From contig DHVZ01000104.1 in NCBI GenBank assembly GCA_002412925.1, positions 1-33,793 of the forward strand: 33,793 nucleotides of DNA, given 5' to 3'. The notes under the pieces were generated by a model. It was given only the letters and a program-made list of their open reading frames with translations, was not told the DNA's origin and made no database searches. The DNA comes from Anaerolineales bacterium UBA5195 (lineage in GTDB: Bacteria; Chloroflexota; Anaerolineae; Anaerolineales; Villigracilaceae). Below, one piece after another: positions 1 through 8,710 of the stretch; the stretch's first letter is position 1; each line of letters opens with the position of its first letter. A program made the position numbers and the translations under genes.

Positions 1-15
1 GGCTGTTAACCGCCG

Positions 16-56
16 TACCCGCTGCGGGGCATTTCATACCCGCTACGGGGCACTTC
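16..56. repeat. Two-copy 20-base direct repeat with small internal palindromes
   Basis: Two near-identical 20-base units (16-35 and 37-56) differ at two positions and are spaced by one base. Each contains a CCCGC-N-GCGGG type inverted repeat able to form a tight hairpin. The pair lies downstream of the phoD stop and at the window edge, so more copies may lie outside. It could be a REP-like element or a weak terminator of phoD; there is no T-tract. Confidence 0.45.
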
Positions 57-128
57 GTCCTGCCAGCGCCGACTTTATTTTCCTCACACTCGCCGCATTC
101 AACAGGAGCCCGGCTCGCCGCAATTGCA

Positions 129-1718
129 TCAGACTTTCTCAATGACGGATTGCCCTGCCGGGACAGCAAACCGTGCCAGAGTTTCGATCTTCGTGTCACT
201 GCGCGTAATGTCATCCACTACGCGCAAGACAACCGTGAGTTGCTTCGGCGTGAATTCGGCAACCCCATAGCCCTTGCGCTCTGCTTCGGCAAAAATGAAA
301 TGCGGATTCTCCGCCAGACGTTCGGCCGCTTTGGCATTGCTGCCGGGACGCGACACGATGGCCGTGCCGCAAAACTCCACACCGACGTTTCGACTGGCAG
401 TATTTGCATAGTCGGCCTTGACATGGCCCACCCAGTTTTCATGGACGTCGCCGCCGAGAAAGACCGGATTCGCCACCGCATTGTCCAGCAAGGAAGCGGT
501 CAGGCGCTTGCGTGCGGCCGAATAGCCATCCCAGCCATCGTTCCACAATGTCTGGCCAGGGCCGGTGCGGAAGTCGCGCGGGCCAAACAGCGTTTGCTGC
601 CCCACTACGTTCCAGCCCTTGCCGGCCCGGGCAAACTCGCCGTGGAGCCAACGCTCCTGTTCAGCGCCAAGCATTGATCGCCGCGTGTCGTTCCATTCTG
701 GGCAATTGGCAGGATTCAAGTAGCCCGATCCCGACTTGCCGCCCGGGGTGCAGGGCTGCGGATCCTTGTATTGCCGGGCATCCAGCAGATAGAGCGAGGC
801 CAGGCGGCCAAATTCGACGCGGTGATAGAGCCGCATTTCCGTCACAGGCGCGGTATTCGTCAATCCTGCCAGGCCTTGGGTCAGTGCGGCGGGGCGCAGG
901 GGCATGTGCTCGTAGTAGGCCTGATAAGCCGCCACGCGTCTTGCCGCGAAATTGGCGACGGGCGGGCCGCCTTCGCCCTCCTTTTCGCCGGCGTAGCCGT
1001 TCTGCACCTCGTGATCGTCCCAGGTCATCAGCCAGGGACAGGCGGAATGCATGGCCTGCAAGTCAGCTTCGCCCTTGTACAGCGCATAGCGCTGGCGATA
1101 GTCGTCCAGCGTCTGCACCCAGCCGCCCGAGGGGATGCGCAGCGAAGTCTTGCCGCCGGGATACTCATAAATGTAGTCGCCGAGAAACATCACCGCATCG
1201 AGGCTTTCCTCGCGCATGTGGCGGTAGGCGCTGAAGTAGCCGTGCTCCCAGCGCTGGCAGGAGGCGTAGCCCAGGCGCAAACTGGCCACGTTAGCGTCTG
1301 CTGCCGGGAAGGTGCGGGTGCGCCCCGTCATGCTGACGGCCTCGCCGGTCATGAACCGGTAAAAATACCAGCGGTCGGCTTCGAGGCCCGAAACTTCGAC
1401 GTGGACAGAGTGAGCGAGTTCGGCAAGCGCCTGGCTCTGCCCCGTGCGCACGATGCGGACGAACTGGTCGTCGTGCGCAACTTCCCAGCGGACGGTGATC
1501 GCGTCGCGACCCAAACCGGAAAATAGGCCCTCGGCCATCAGTCGCGTCCAAAGCACCACGGAATCATGGGTCGGGGAGCCGCTGGCCACCCCCAGCGTGA
1601 AAGGATTACTGCTGAACTTTGGCTGACTCCACGCGCTCCGCGGGAGCCACACGGTGGCTGCGCTGGCGACGGCAAGTTGCAGAAGGCGGCGGCGAGTAAG
1701 GGAGTCGATATTGGTCAT
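129..1718 (-). CDS. phoD: Tat-exported PhoD-type alkaline phosphatase/phosphodiesterase
   Basis: The 529-residue protein is expected to hydrolyse phosphate mono- or diesters outside the inner membrane using a Ca/Fe metallo-centre of the PhoD family. A twin-arginine signal is visible at residues 9-11 (RRR) followed by LLQLAVASAA and an Ala-x-Ala-like end near 31. An N-terminal PhoD_N beta domain (about 39-138) precedes the catalytic domain, which carries YASCQ (151-155), FLGDYIYEY (178-186), TWDDHE (232-237) and GGDVHENW (422-429); these hold the metal-binding Asp, Asn and His residues of the family. Length is normal. The ATG has a GAGG eight bases upstream. It is on the same strand as the iron genes but 426 bases from the nearest, so it is probably a separate transcription unit. 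I saw no convincing Pho box. Confidence 0.93.
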   Translation of the reverse strand: MTNIDSLTRRRLLQLAVASAATVWLPRSAWSQPKFSSNPFTLGVASGSPTHDSVVLWTRLMAEGLFSGLGRDAITVRWEVAHDDQFVRIVRTGQSQALAELAHSVHVEVSGLEADRWYFYRFMTGEAVSMTGRTRTFPAADANVASLRLGYASCQRWEHGYFSAYRHMREESLDAVMFLGDYIYEYPGGKTSLRIPSGGWVQTLDDYRQRYALYKGEADLQAMHSACPWLMTWDDHEVQNGYAGEKEGEGGPPVANFAARRVAAYQAYYEHMPLRPAALTQGLAGLTNTAPVTEMRLYHRVEFGRLASLYLLDARQYKDPQPCTPGGKSGSGYLNPANCPEWNDTRRSMLGAEQERWLHGEFARAGKGWNVVGQQTLFGPRDFRTGPGQTLWNDGWDGYSAARKRLTASLLDNAVANPVFLGGDVHENWVGHVKADYANTASRNVGVEFCGTAIVSRPGSNAKAAERLAENPHFIFAEAERKGYGVAEFTPKQLTVVLRVVDDITRSDTKIETLARFAVPAGQSVIEKV

Positions 1719-2144
1719 GAGATAACCTCGCCATTATCGCCGGAGGCCCGATGTAGAGTTTCGCGGCAATGGCCAAACACTTTGTTGAAATAATACAACT
1801 AACGCCACGATCAGCCATGTCATGAGCCTGCGTGGCTTGTCCGAAGGCGTGCGTGATGGCACAAGAGGAAACCAAGCCTACCGCCGGCCGCCGGCGCGGT
1901 GGATAAGCCGTGTTCATGCCGCCACCCTTACATAAAGCCGGTTCGTACTCCCGATCATGGCGGAGCGCGCCCAGATCGTGCGGGCATTCTCCTGGGTTAA
2001 GTCCGACAGGCTGCCAGGGGGAGCTGGATCGATGGTTCATGCAAGGCTTCCTGTGACGGTCGTCGATGCGGGCTGAGTGGCGCAAGCTGCGCTGGCGGGC
2101 GATTGGTTGCGATTGATTTTCAGTGCAGCCTGCGGCAGTGCCCG
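1719..2144. other. Intergenic region, no supported gene
   Basis: This 426-base stretch separates the iron gene train from phoD. An open frame (minus, 1606-2148) runs through it, but it overlaps the phoD start and its composition (Cys, His and Arg-rich, no domain) looks like translated non-coding DNA. Several short inverted repeats are present, for example GTTG/CAAC around 1780-1800, and a TATTAT that could be a -10 for phoD, but I could not assign a promoter, riboswitch or mobile-element end with confidence. Confidence 0.5.
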
Positions 2145-2282
2145 TCACGGTTTCGCTCCGCCGCGGTGCTTGTAACGCTTCATCTGCACGCGCGCCACGA
2201 AGCCGTGGCAGAGCATGGCGACGGCGGCGACGAGCGCCAGCAGGGCGATGATTGCCAAGGCAATGCCGAAGGTCTTAGCCAC
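2145..2282 (-). CDS. Small single-pass membrane protein at the end of the iron operon
   Basis: This 45-residue ORF starts at a GTG that overlaps the stop of the upstream PepSY-type gene by eight bases (GTGGCTAA), a typical translational-coupling arrangement. The product begins with a short basic turn, has one strongly hydrophobic helix (about residues 5-24, FGIALAIIALLALVAAVAML) and ends in a basic tail (MKRYKHRGGAKP), predicting N-out/C-in or a simple anchor. No family was recognised. It is likely a small accessory subunit of the PepSY protein or a membrane-stabilising peptide. Support is the overlap and the membrane-protein character; homologues were not checked. Confidence 0.55.
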   Translation of the reverse strand: MAKTFGIALAIIALLALVAAVAMLCHGFVARVQMKRYKHRGGAKP

Positions 2283-3057
2283 GCGCCGCTCCCGCCGCGA
2301 GTTTTCCGCGCGCCGCGTCGCGCCGCTTGGTCTGGCTCTTCCACCACAGCCACAGGCCGGTGAAGCCGAGGAAGACCCAGACCGCGCCGAGCAGGTAGAT
2401 CCAGATCCATTCCAGCGACTTGCCGAAGAAGGCCTTGCCGGTATGCAGGTCGATCATCAGCTTGCCGAGGGTGACGCGCTCGCGCACCAGTTCTCCGGAC
2501 GAGAGCGCCGCCAGCGCCGGCCGGATGCCCGGCAGGGCTTCCCAGGCTTCGCCATCGCGGCTGGCGAGCAGGCCGCCATCCTTGACCGCGACGACGACCG
2601 AGCCGTCCGGCATCGCGTTGGCGTTCCAGGCGTCACTGTCGAGCGCCTTGCGCCAGCCCTGCCGCGTTTCGAGCCAGACGCCGTTCTTCGCGGCCACGAC
2701 GATGCCGAAGGGGGCTGCGGCGATGTCGCGCACGGCCGTGCCGCCAAGTTCGCGGATCGCCTCGGCGCGCAACTGATCGTCAACCTTGGCGACCCGGAAC
2801 AGGCCGCCCTGGGTGCCGATCAGGTGCGCGCCGTCGGCCAGCGCCAGGCTGCTGCGCGCTTCGGTATGGCCGCCGGGGGCCGGGGCAGCGCCGTAGCCGG
2901 GCAGCCAGCCGACATAAGGCGTCAGATCGAGCTTGTCCAGCCCGAGCTCCTTTTTGTGGGCGAGAAACAAGGTGGACAAACCGACGATCAGCATCGGGAT
3001 CAGCAGGATCACGGAAATCCAGTTGTGCCAGTCGCGGGCCTTGAGGTTGAATTGCAT
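2275..3057 (-). CDS. PepSY-associated TM-type inner-membrane protein
   Basis: This 260-residue protein has an N-terminal transmembrane helix (about 14-33, WISVILLIPMLIVGLSTLF), a long periplasmic part, and a C-terminal helix (about 221-240, IYLLGAVWVFLGFTGLWLWW) with a basic cytoplasmic tail. The layout, with 'DLHTGKAFFGKSLEWIW' just before the last helix, matches short PepSY-TM proteins that accompany TonB-dependent siderophore or heme receptors; some relatives are ferric reductases. The periplasmic region shows repetitive beta-like stretches (GGLFRV, NGVWLET, GGLLASRDGEAWEAL) reminiscent of a small beta-propeller. The start at 3057 is preferred over ATG 3063, because AAGGAG lies seven bases upstream of 3057 and touches 3063. 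It follows a receptor gene after 19 bases, suggesting a role in substrate reduction or transfer after uptake. Confidence 0.75.
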   Translation of the reverse strand: MQFNLKARDWHNWISVILLIPMLIVGLSTLFLAHKKELGLDKLDLTPYVGWLPGYGAAPAPGGHTEARSSLALADGAHLIGTQGGLFRVAKVDDQLRAEAIRELGGTAVRDIAAAPFGIVVAAKNGVWLETRQGWRKALDSDAWNANAMPDGSVVVAVKDGGLLASRDGEAWEALPGIRPALAALSSGELVRERVTLGKLMIDLHTGKAFFGKSLEWIWIYLLGAVWVFLGFTGLWLWWKSQTKRRDAARGKLAAGAARG

Positions 3058-3076
3058 GGTCATTCTCCTTGAGGGG

Positions 3077-5236
3077 TCACCATCTGCCTTCGAGGCTCAG
3101 CATGGCGAGGGTGGAACTGGTTTCGCGGTCGTGCTCGCGGCGCGCCAGCATGCCGGCGCCGTCGTATTCCTCGACGGCGCCCAGCCGGTCAGGACGCAGG
3201 ACGTTGCTGACGGAAAGGCGCAGCGCGAGGTGCTTGTCGAGCTTCTGGCGGGCGTAGAGGTCGAACTGCCTGCGCGCGCCTTGCGTCCGCCGCACCGAGA
3301 CCGAGCTTTCGCGGTCGATGGCCGAGGTGGCGTTGAAGTTGCCGCCCAGCGTCAGCCGCCGCGCGCCGATGTCGTAGTCGAAACCGAGGTTGAGGCTGGT
3401 GCGCGGCCCCTCGCCGGCGCCGAGGTTGGCGACCGGCTCGACGATGCGCGTGCTCACGCGGGCAAGGTTGCCGCGCAGGGTCAGTTGCGGCAGGTCGAGC
3501 GCGTCGAGGCGTGCCTTGAAGTCGAGGGTAGCGCCGGTGAGCACGGCGGCACCGACGTTGTACGGGCGCTCGACCCAGCGCGCACCCTCAAGCTGGACCA
3601 GCTTCTGGACATGGTTGTCCGCCGTGCGGCGGAACAGGCTGAAGCCCAGGTTGCCGGCGCGGTCGGGCAGAAAGTATTCGACGCCGGCATCGAGATTGAC
3701 GCTGGTTTCCGGCCGCAGTTGCGGATTGCCGCCCTTGTCCGGGTTGCCCGAACTGTTGATGCCGCTCGCGCTGCGCACCACGCCGGCAAGCTCCTTCAAC
3801 CCCGGCGCCTTCTCCTGGCGCGCCAGGCTGGCGCGCAGGTTCCAGGCCGGGTCGGGCTGCCACAGATAATGCAGCGAGGGGTCGGCGGATTGTGTCGTCC
3901 GCTCCAGCGTCGCACCCAGGCCGTCGGTGACGCGGCTCGTCTGGGCCTGCAAACGCAGGCCGGATGTAATCAGATGCGCTTCGTCGAGCTGCCATTCGTC
4001 CTGCGCCCACAGCACGGCGCGCCGGTCGTGCTGGCGCGTGGCAGAGTCTGCGCCGGCCGGCTGGGCGACGCCATTGATGTTGACGGCGCGCCGGTCGTCG
4101 CCAGTCTTCAGGCGCAGCTCGGCGCCGAGGCCGAACAGATGGCTCTCGGCCAGCAGGCGCTTGCCCTTGAAGGCGAGGCCGAATTCGTTTTCCCGGCGGG
4201 TTTCGCGCTCCAAGCGGCTGCCGGTCTGTGTGCCGGCGGCATCGAGGTTGCGGCTGTCCTTGCGCTTGTTTTCCTCCTCGCCCTGCAGCAGCAGGCGCAG
4301 CGAAAGTTCGCTCCAGGGCTGCGCCACGCGACCCATGGCGCGCCACTCGGCGATCAGCCGGGCGCTGCCACGGTCGCCCTGCTCGCGGTCGACATCCGTA
4401 CCCGTGACGGCCAGGCCGGTACCGGCGACCGGATCGGCATAGGCCAGCTTGCGTGTCGTCGCGTCGCGCGCTTCCTCGTTCGCGGCGAGGAAGGGGCTGA
4501 GGATGAACTGCGCGCCGCCCGGCAGGCTCCAGTTGAAACGCGGCGCGAACATCGCGCCGTTTTCGCGACCGGACTCCCGCGCCTGCTCGAACGACCAGGC
4601 GGTACGCGCGCCGGCGGCGAAGCGCTGGATCTCCGTTGCGCGCCGGCCGTCGAGCGGCCGGCTGTGCGCCGAACCTGACAGCAGCCAGCCGAAACCCGCG
4701 CCGCGTTCGCCGTATTGCCCGTCGAAGCGCGCCACGGCCTCGTTCGCCTGCGTGCCGAGGCCGGCGCGCAGGTTCAAGGTCGGTTTGGGCGGCACGTCGC
4801 GCAGCACCAGATTGACGATGCCGCCCGGCCCGGCGGATGGGTATTCGGCGCCGCCGTTGCGGATCACCTCGACGCGCTCGATCATTTCCGGCGCCAGGCG
4901 CAGCGCGGTCGCCGGGTTGCGCTCGCCGCCGGGCAGCGGTTCGCCGTCGATCAGGATCAGCGGCATCAGCTTGTCTGCCCCCTTGCCGCGACCGCGCTTG
5001 CCCTCCATGTCGGGGATCAGGCCGGTGCCGGGCAGCTTGCGCAACAACTCGCCGACGCTGGCGGCGTCCAGCGCCTCGATGTCCTCGCGGCCGAAGACGA
5101 TCTTCGTCGCGGCGGCGTTGCGCCGCAGCTCGAGCGGATCGGCCGTGGCGCTCACCGTCATCTCCGGCAGCAGAGTGGCCTCCTGCGCGAAAGTCGGCGC
5201 TGGCAGCACGGCAACCAGCAGCGCAAAGCGGCGCAT
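3077..5236 (-). CDS. TonB-dependent outer-membrane receptor (second of tandem pair)
   Basis: About 719 residues. It has a Sec signal (MRRFALLVAVLPAPTFA, cut before QE), a TonB-box-like MTVSA near residue 26, a plug domain with 'LLRKLPG', 'ILIDGEPLPGG', 'IERVEVIRNGGAEYPSAGPGGIVN' and a C-terminal beta-barrel ending in the aromatic residue W (SLEGRW), the usual outer-membrane insertion signal. It should import an iron complex or heme using TonB energy; the ligand cannot be read from sequence. The ATG at 5236 is preferred to a GTG at 5248 because it begins the signal peptide directly. It lies five bases after the preceding receptor gene and is clearly related to it along the plug, so a tandem duplication is likely. 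Confidence 0.9.
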   Translation of the reverse strand: MRRFALLVAVLPAPTFAQEATLLPEMTVSATADPLELRRNAAATKIVFGREDIEALDAASVGELLRKLPGTGLIPDMEGKRGRGKGADKLMPLILIDGEPLPGGERNPATALRLAPEMIERVEVIRNGGAEYPSAGPGGIVNLVLRDVPPKPTLNLRAGLGTQANEAVARFDGQYGERGAGFGWLLSGSAHSRPLDGRRATEIQRFAAGARTAWSFEQARESGRENGAMFAPRFNWSLPGGAQFILSPFLAANEEARDATTRKLAYADPVAGTGLAVTGTDVDREQGDRGSARLIAEWRAMGRVAQPWSELSLRLLLQGEEENKRKDSRNLDAAGTQTGSRLERETRRENEFGLAFKGKRLLAESHLFGLGAELRLKTGDDRRAVNINGVAQPAGADSATRQHDRRAVLWAQDEWQLDEAHLITSGLRLQAQTSRVTDGLGATLERTTQSADPSLHYLWQPDPAWNLRASLARQEKAPGLKELAGVVRSASGINSSGNPDKGGNPQLRPETSVNLDAGVEYFLPDRAGNLGFSLFRRTADNHVQKLVQLEGARWVERPYNVGAAVLTGATLDFKARLDALDLPQLTLRGNLARVSTRIVEPVANLGAGEGPRTSLNLGFDYDIGARRLTLGGNFNATSAIDRESSVSVRRTQGARRQFDLYARQKLDKHLALRLSVSNVLRPDRLGAVEEYDGAGMLARREHDRETSSTLAMLSLEGRW

Positions 5237-5241
5237 CCGCC

Positions 5242-7437
5242 TTACCACTTGCCCTCCAGCGCGACGAAGAAGGCACGGCCGCCGCGCTCGACTTCGTTGG
5301 TGAACTTGGTCTTGCGACCGAGCGTGTCATATTCGAACTTGTCCTTGTCCTTCCTCATGTCGAGCAGGTTGGCGGCAGTGAAACGGATCGCCAGGTCGTT
5401 CGACAGGCGCTTCAACACGTAAAGGTCGAGCAGTTTCTGTTCGGCCTCGTCGTCGGGCTTGAGGGGCTCGGTCGGGTTCTTGAGGAAGCGCGGCGTGTAG
5501 TTGTAGTTGATGCCCCAGGCGGCCTCCCAGCGCGGCAGCTGCCAGTCGAAGCCGACGTTGTAGACATAGGGCGGCTGGTCCTTGATGCGCGTGGTTTGGC
5601 CGCTGGTCGCGTTTTCGATCGCCGAGTACAGGCGCGTGTAGTTGAAGCGCAGCATCAGCTCGGGCAGGCCGATGATGTCCAGGCGCGGGCGCGCGTCGAG
5701 TTCCCAGCCCCAGACCTTCGCGTCGCCGACGTTCTGTGGCCGCTCGACGAAGCGCGCGCCCTCGAACGCTGTGCGCTTTTCGACGAGGTCCGCGATGTCG
5801 CGCCGGAACAGGTTGGCGCCGAGCACGCCGCCGTTCTTCGGCAGAAAATAATCCCAGCCGGCTTCGAGGCCGCGCGCCTGCTCCGGCTTGAGGGCCGGAT
5901 TGCCGGCCTTGACCGGGTTGGTCAGGCTGTTGGCGCCGCCCGGCGTTTCCTCGACCGAGGACAGGTCGTCGAACTTGGGCGGCTTGAAGGTGTGCGTGAG
6001 GCTGGCGCGCAGGTTGTGAGCACCCAGCCGCCAGAGGTAGTGCAGCGATGGGCTGGTCGCACGCGTGGTGCCGCCGCTCTTTTGCCCCGCGCCATCGACG
6101 GCGGTCTGCTCGTTGCGGATGAAGCGCAGGCCCGGCGTCAGGAAGTGCTGGCCGCCCAACCGGATCTCGTCCTGCAGGAAGGCCGTCCAGCGTTGTTCCG
6201 CGATCTCGAAGTTGTCGCCGCGTCCGGTGGTCCTGGGTGCCAGCGTCGCCCAGCTGGCGCCATCCTGTTTGGTCTTCTGGTCAAGTCGTGACCTGTCCTT
6301 GAATTCCAGGCCACCCGCGAGCTTGTGCGCGCCTAACCCGCGTTCCGCCTTGACGCCGAGATACCACTCCTTCTCGTCCTTGTCGTCCTTTTCCAGCGTC
6401 ACCTTGGACAGTGCACCGGCGGCGTTGTATTCGAGCGCCGTCTTGTCCTTCAGTTCGCCGCCCTGCTGGGCTGCGGCATAGACGGACAACAGGCCACCGT
6501 CGAGCCTGTGTTTCCATTCGCCGCGCAAGCGGCCGGTTTCGCGCAGCTTGTCTTCCGTTTCGGAACGGCGGCCGTCGCCGACATGGTCGGTGCCGGTCAG
6601 CGGCGTGTTGTACTTGAACTTGTCGACAGTCTTGGTCTTCGCTTCGTCCGAGCGTGTCAGCCAGGGCGTGAGCACCAGTTCGTCGCCGCCGCCCAGCTTG
6701 ATGTTCACGCGCGGCGCGAAGTCGAACGTGTCGGTCGTCACGCGCTCGTCCTCGAACTCGTCCTTCCAGCTGTTGCGCACACCGGTGGCGGCGACGAAGC
6801 CCTGCTCGCTCTTGCGCTTGGTCTTCAGCTCGCCGCGCTGGCCGACGGCGGCGTTGAGCAGCCAGCGCACGTCGCCCGTGGCGTTGCCATACTGGCCGGA
6901 AAGGTTCCAGCTGTCCTTGTCGGTCTTCTCGCCGAATATGCGGCCCGTGACGAGGCGCGCGCTGGCGATGCGTGTGTCGGGCGCGTCGCGCAGCACGATG
7001 TTGATGGTGCCCATCAGGCCCTCGTTGGGCATGCCGGCCGACGGCGCGCGGATCAGTTCGACGCGCTCCACCATGTCGAGCGGAATGCGGTCCACCTGGA
7101 TCTGGCGTTCCTTGGTGCCGGTCGCCACCGGCTCGCCATCGATGAGGATTTCGGTGTAGCCCTTGTCCATGCCGCGCACGCGCACGTCCTTGGGCGTGCC
7201 GGGCGGTCCGCTGAAAGTGACGCTGGGCAGGCGGCGCAGGTAGTCGCCCACCGTCAGCTCGTTCATGCGGTCGAGTTCCTCGCGGCCATAGACCAGCTTG
7301 GTGGTGGTCGACTTGCGGCGTGCGTCGAAATCGTCCTTCTCGGCTTCGACGTTGATTTGCGGCAGCATCTGGTCGGCCCAGACCGGCAGGGCGGCCAGCA
7401 GCGCCAAAGAGAGCAGGGAGCGGGTGGGTTTGTGCAT
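5242..7437 (-). CDS. TonB-dependent outer-membrane receptor (first of tandem pair)
   Basis: About 731 residues. The signal peptide MHKPTRSLLSLALLAALPVWA is followed by a TonB-box-like INVEA. The plug shows 'GDYLRRLPSVTFSG', 'VRVRGMDKGYTEILIDGEP' and 'MVERVELIRAPSAGMPNEGLMGTIN', and the barrel ends in 'ALEGKW'. ATG 7437 is chosen over upstream codons because AAAGGA sits nine bases before it and the signal peptide begins there. The mature protein is rich in Lys, Asp and Glu in predicted extracellular loops, unlike its tandem partner, which may reflect different ligands. It follows exbD by 70 bases, placing it in the same transcript as its energy-transducing complex. Substrate: probably a ferric siderophore or heme, inferred only from context. 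Confidence 0.92.
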   Translation of the reverse strand: MHKPTRSLLSLALLAALPVWADQMLPQINVEAEKDDFDARRKSTTTKLVYGREELDRMNELTVGDYLRRLPSVTFSGPPGTPKDVRVRGMDKGYTEILIDGEPVATGTKERQIQVDRIPLDMVERVELIRAPSAGMPNEGLMGTINIVLRDAPDTRIASARLVTGRIFGEKTDKDSWNLSGQYGNATGDVRWLLNAAVGQRGELKTKRKSEQGFVAATGVRNSWKDEFEDERVTTDTFDFAPRVNIKLGGGDELVLTPWLTRSDEAKTKTVDKFKYNTPLTGTDHVGDGRRSETEDKLRETGRLRGEWKHRLDGGLLSVYAAAQQGGELKDKTALEYNAAGALSKVTLEKDDKDEKEWYLGVKAERGLGAHKLAGGLEFKDRSRLDQKTKQDGASWATLAPRTTGRGDNFEIAEQRWTAFLQDEIRLGGQHFLTPGLRFIRNEQTAVDGAGQKSGGTTRATSPSLHYLWRLGAHNLRASLTHTFKPPKFDDLSSVEETPGGANSLTNPVKAGNPALKPEQARGLEAGWDYFLPKNGGVLGANLFRRDIADLVEKRTAFEGARFVERPQNVGDAKVWGWELDARPRLDIIGLPELMLRFNYTRLYSAIENATSGQTTRIKDQPPYVYNVGFDWQLPRWEAAWGINYNYTPRFLKNPTEPLKPDDEAEQKLLDLYVLKRLSNDLAIRFTAANLLDMRKDKDKFEYDTLGRKTKFTNEVERGGRAFFVALEGKW

Positions 7438-7507
7438 GACAGTCAGTCCTTTGAAGAAATATCTGGCTGGCTGGCGCAAACGCGCTGGCTGGCTGTTGTG
7501 GGTTGGG

Positions 7508-7924
7508 TCAGTGTTGGGGCTCGGTGACGAAGCCGATGCGGGTGAGGCCGTGGCGCGCGGCTTCGGACATCACGCGCGCGACTTTCTCGTAGGGCGTGGT
7601 GGCCTCGGCGCGCAGGTGCAGTTCCGGCTGCGGTTGCAACGCGGCGGCGGCGCGCATGCGTTCGGTGAACACGTCGGGGGCTACCGCCTCGCCGTTCCAC
7701 CAGAGCCGACTTTCGGCGTCGATGGCGATCTGGACGTTCTCGGGCTGGGTTAGGTTCGGCGTCGAGCTGGCCTTGGGCAGCTCGACCTTGACGGCGTGGG
7801 TAAGCAGCGGCGCGGTGACGATGAAGATCACCAGCAGGACGAGCATGACGTCGATCAGCGGGATCATGTTGATCTCGGCGAGATCGCCGCTGTCGTCGTC
7901 TTCGGCAAAGGATGCGAAAGCCAT
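7508..7924 (-). CDS. exbD: ExbD, TonB-complex proton-channel subunit
   Basis: This 138-residue protein has a short acidic cytoplasmic N-terminus (DDDSGDLAEIN), one transmembrane helix (about 22-42) and a periplasmic domain. Asp25 in 'MIPLIDVMLVLL' sits at the same residue number as the essential proton-carrying Asp of E. coli ExbD. With ExbB it forms the proton-driven motor that energises TonB. It starts 16 bases after exbB and leads into two receptor genes. TolR is a related possibility, but the tonB and receptor neighbours favour ExbD. Confidence 0.94.
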   Translation of the reverse strand: MAFASFAEDDDSGDLAEINMIPLIDVMLVLLVIFIVTAPLLTHAVKVELPKASSTPNLTQPENVQIAIDAESRLWWNGEAVAPDVFTERMRAAAALQPQPELHLRAEATTPYEKVARVMSEAARHGLTRIGFVTEPQH

Positions 7925-7940
7925 GATGTTTTCCTTCCGC

Positions 7941-8708
7941 TCAGGCTGCCGCGCGCGCCGCCACGCGGGCGATGATGCGCTCGGAGGTGGCGGCGACGTC
8001 GGTCACTTGCGGCGCGGTTTTGAAGCCGGTCGCGAGGAAGGTGAACAGGTCGTGGGCAAAGGAATTCAGCTCGGCCAGGGTGTTGCGATTGGCGCGGGCA
8101 AAGGCGTTGTAGGCGATGGCGGCGGGGATCGCCACGGCCAGGCCCAGCGCCGTCATGATCAGCGCCTCGCCGACCGGACCGGCCACCTTGTCGAGCGTGC
8201 CCTGGCCGCTCATGCCGATGGCGACCAGCGCGTGGTAGATCCCCCAGACCGTGCCGAACAGGCCGACGAACGGAGCGCTGGAAGCGACGGTGGCGAGAAA
8301 GGTCTGGCCGTATTCCATGCGCGCCTTGTCCTGCGCGATGGCGCGTTTCAGCGCGCGGGTGAGGAATTCGTCGGGCGTGCCCGCATCGATCAGGCCGCGC
8401 TCCATTTCACTTTCATCCTTGCCGCCGCGATGTTGCTCGATCGCCGTGAAACCGTGATGCACCAGGTGCGCGAAGGCGTCCGTGACGCCCTCTTCGCGCA
8501 GGCGCCGCGCCACGGCATCGAGGCTGGCAGCCTGCCAGAAGGCGCGCAGGAAGACCGCGCTCTTCTTCTGCGCCTGCCACAACCGCACGCCCTTGGTGAC
8601 GATCAGATACCAGGTGCCGATCGACATGACCGCCAGCACCACCAGGATGAAACGCGCCACGCCATCGGCATGGGCGAGAAAGTGGGCGAAGCCCAGGGAG
8701 TTTTCCAT
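7941..8708 (-). CDS. exbB: ExbB, TonB-complex proton-channel subunit
   Basis: This 255-residue MotA/TolQ/ExbB-family protein has a first transmembrane helix (about 20-40, FILVVLAVMSIGTWYLIV), a long cytoplasmic loop, then two helices containing the family signature 'LATVASSAPFVGLFGTVWGI' and 'GEALIMTALGLAVAIPAAIAYN'. It forms the pentameric channel around ExbD and anchors TonB. ATG 8708 is preferred over a TTG at 8714 because AAGGA lies six bases upstream of it. It begins two bases after the tonB stop, so the order is tonB-exbB-exbD. TolQ is excluded by the absence of tol/pal genes. Confidence 0.94.
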   Translation of the reverse strand: MENSLGFAHFLAHADGVARFILVVLAVMSIGTWYLIVTKGVRLWQAQKKSAVFLRAFWQAASLDAVARRLREEGVTDAFAHLVHHGFTAIEQHRGGKDESEMERGLIDAGTPDEFLTRALKRAIAQDKARMEYGQTFLATVASSAPFVGLFGTVWGIYHALVAIGMSGQGTLDKVAGPVGEALIMTALGLAVAIPAAIAYNAFARANRNTLAELNSFAHDLFTFLATGFKTAPQVTDVAATSERIIARVAARAAA

Positions 8709-8710
8709 GA

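Noticed and set aside
1606..2148. 180-codon open frame on the minus strand upstream of phoD
   Set aside because: It overlaps the phoD start, has no domain or good ribosome site, and its Cys/His/Arg-rich composition looks like translated non-coding DNA.
3588..5330. Long 580-codon minus frame and other long frames (for example plus 2933-4678) over the receptor genes
   Set aside because: They are Arg/Ala-rich shadow frames typical of GC-rich DNA; the receptor frames have signal peptides, plug and barrel motifs.
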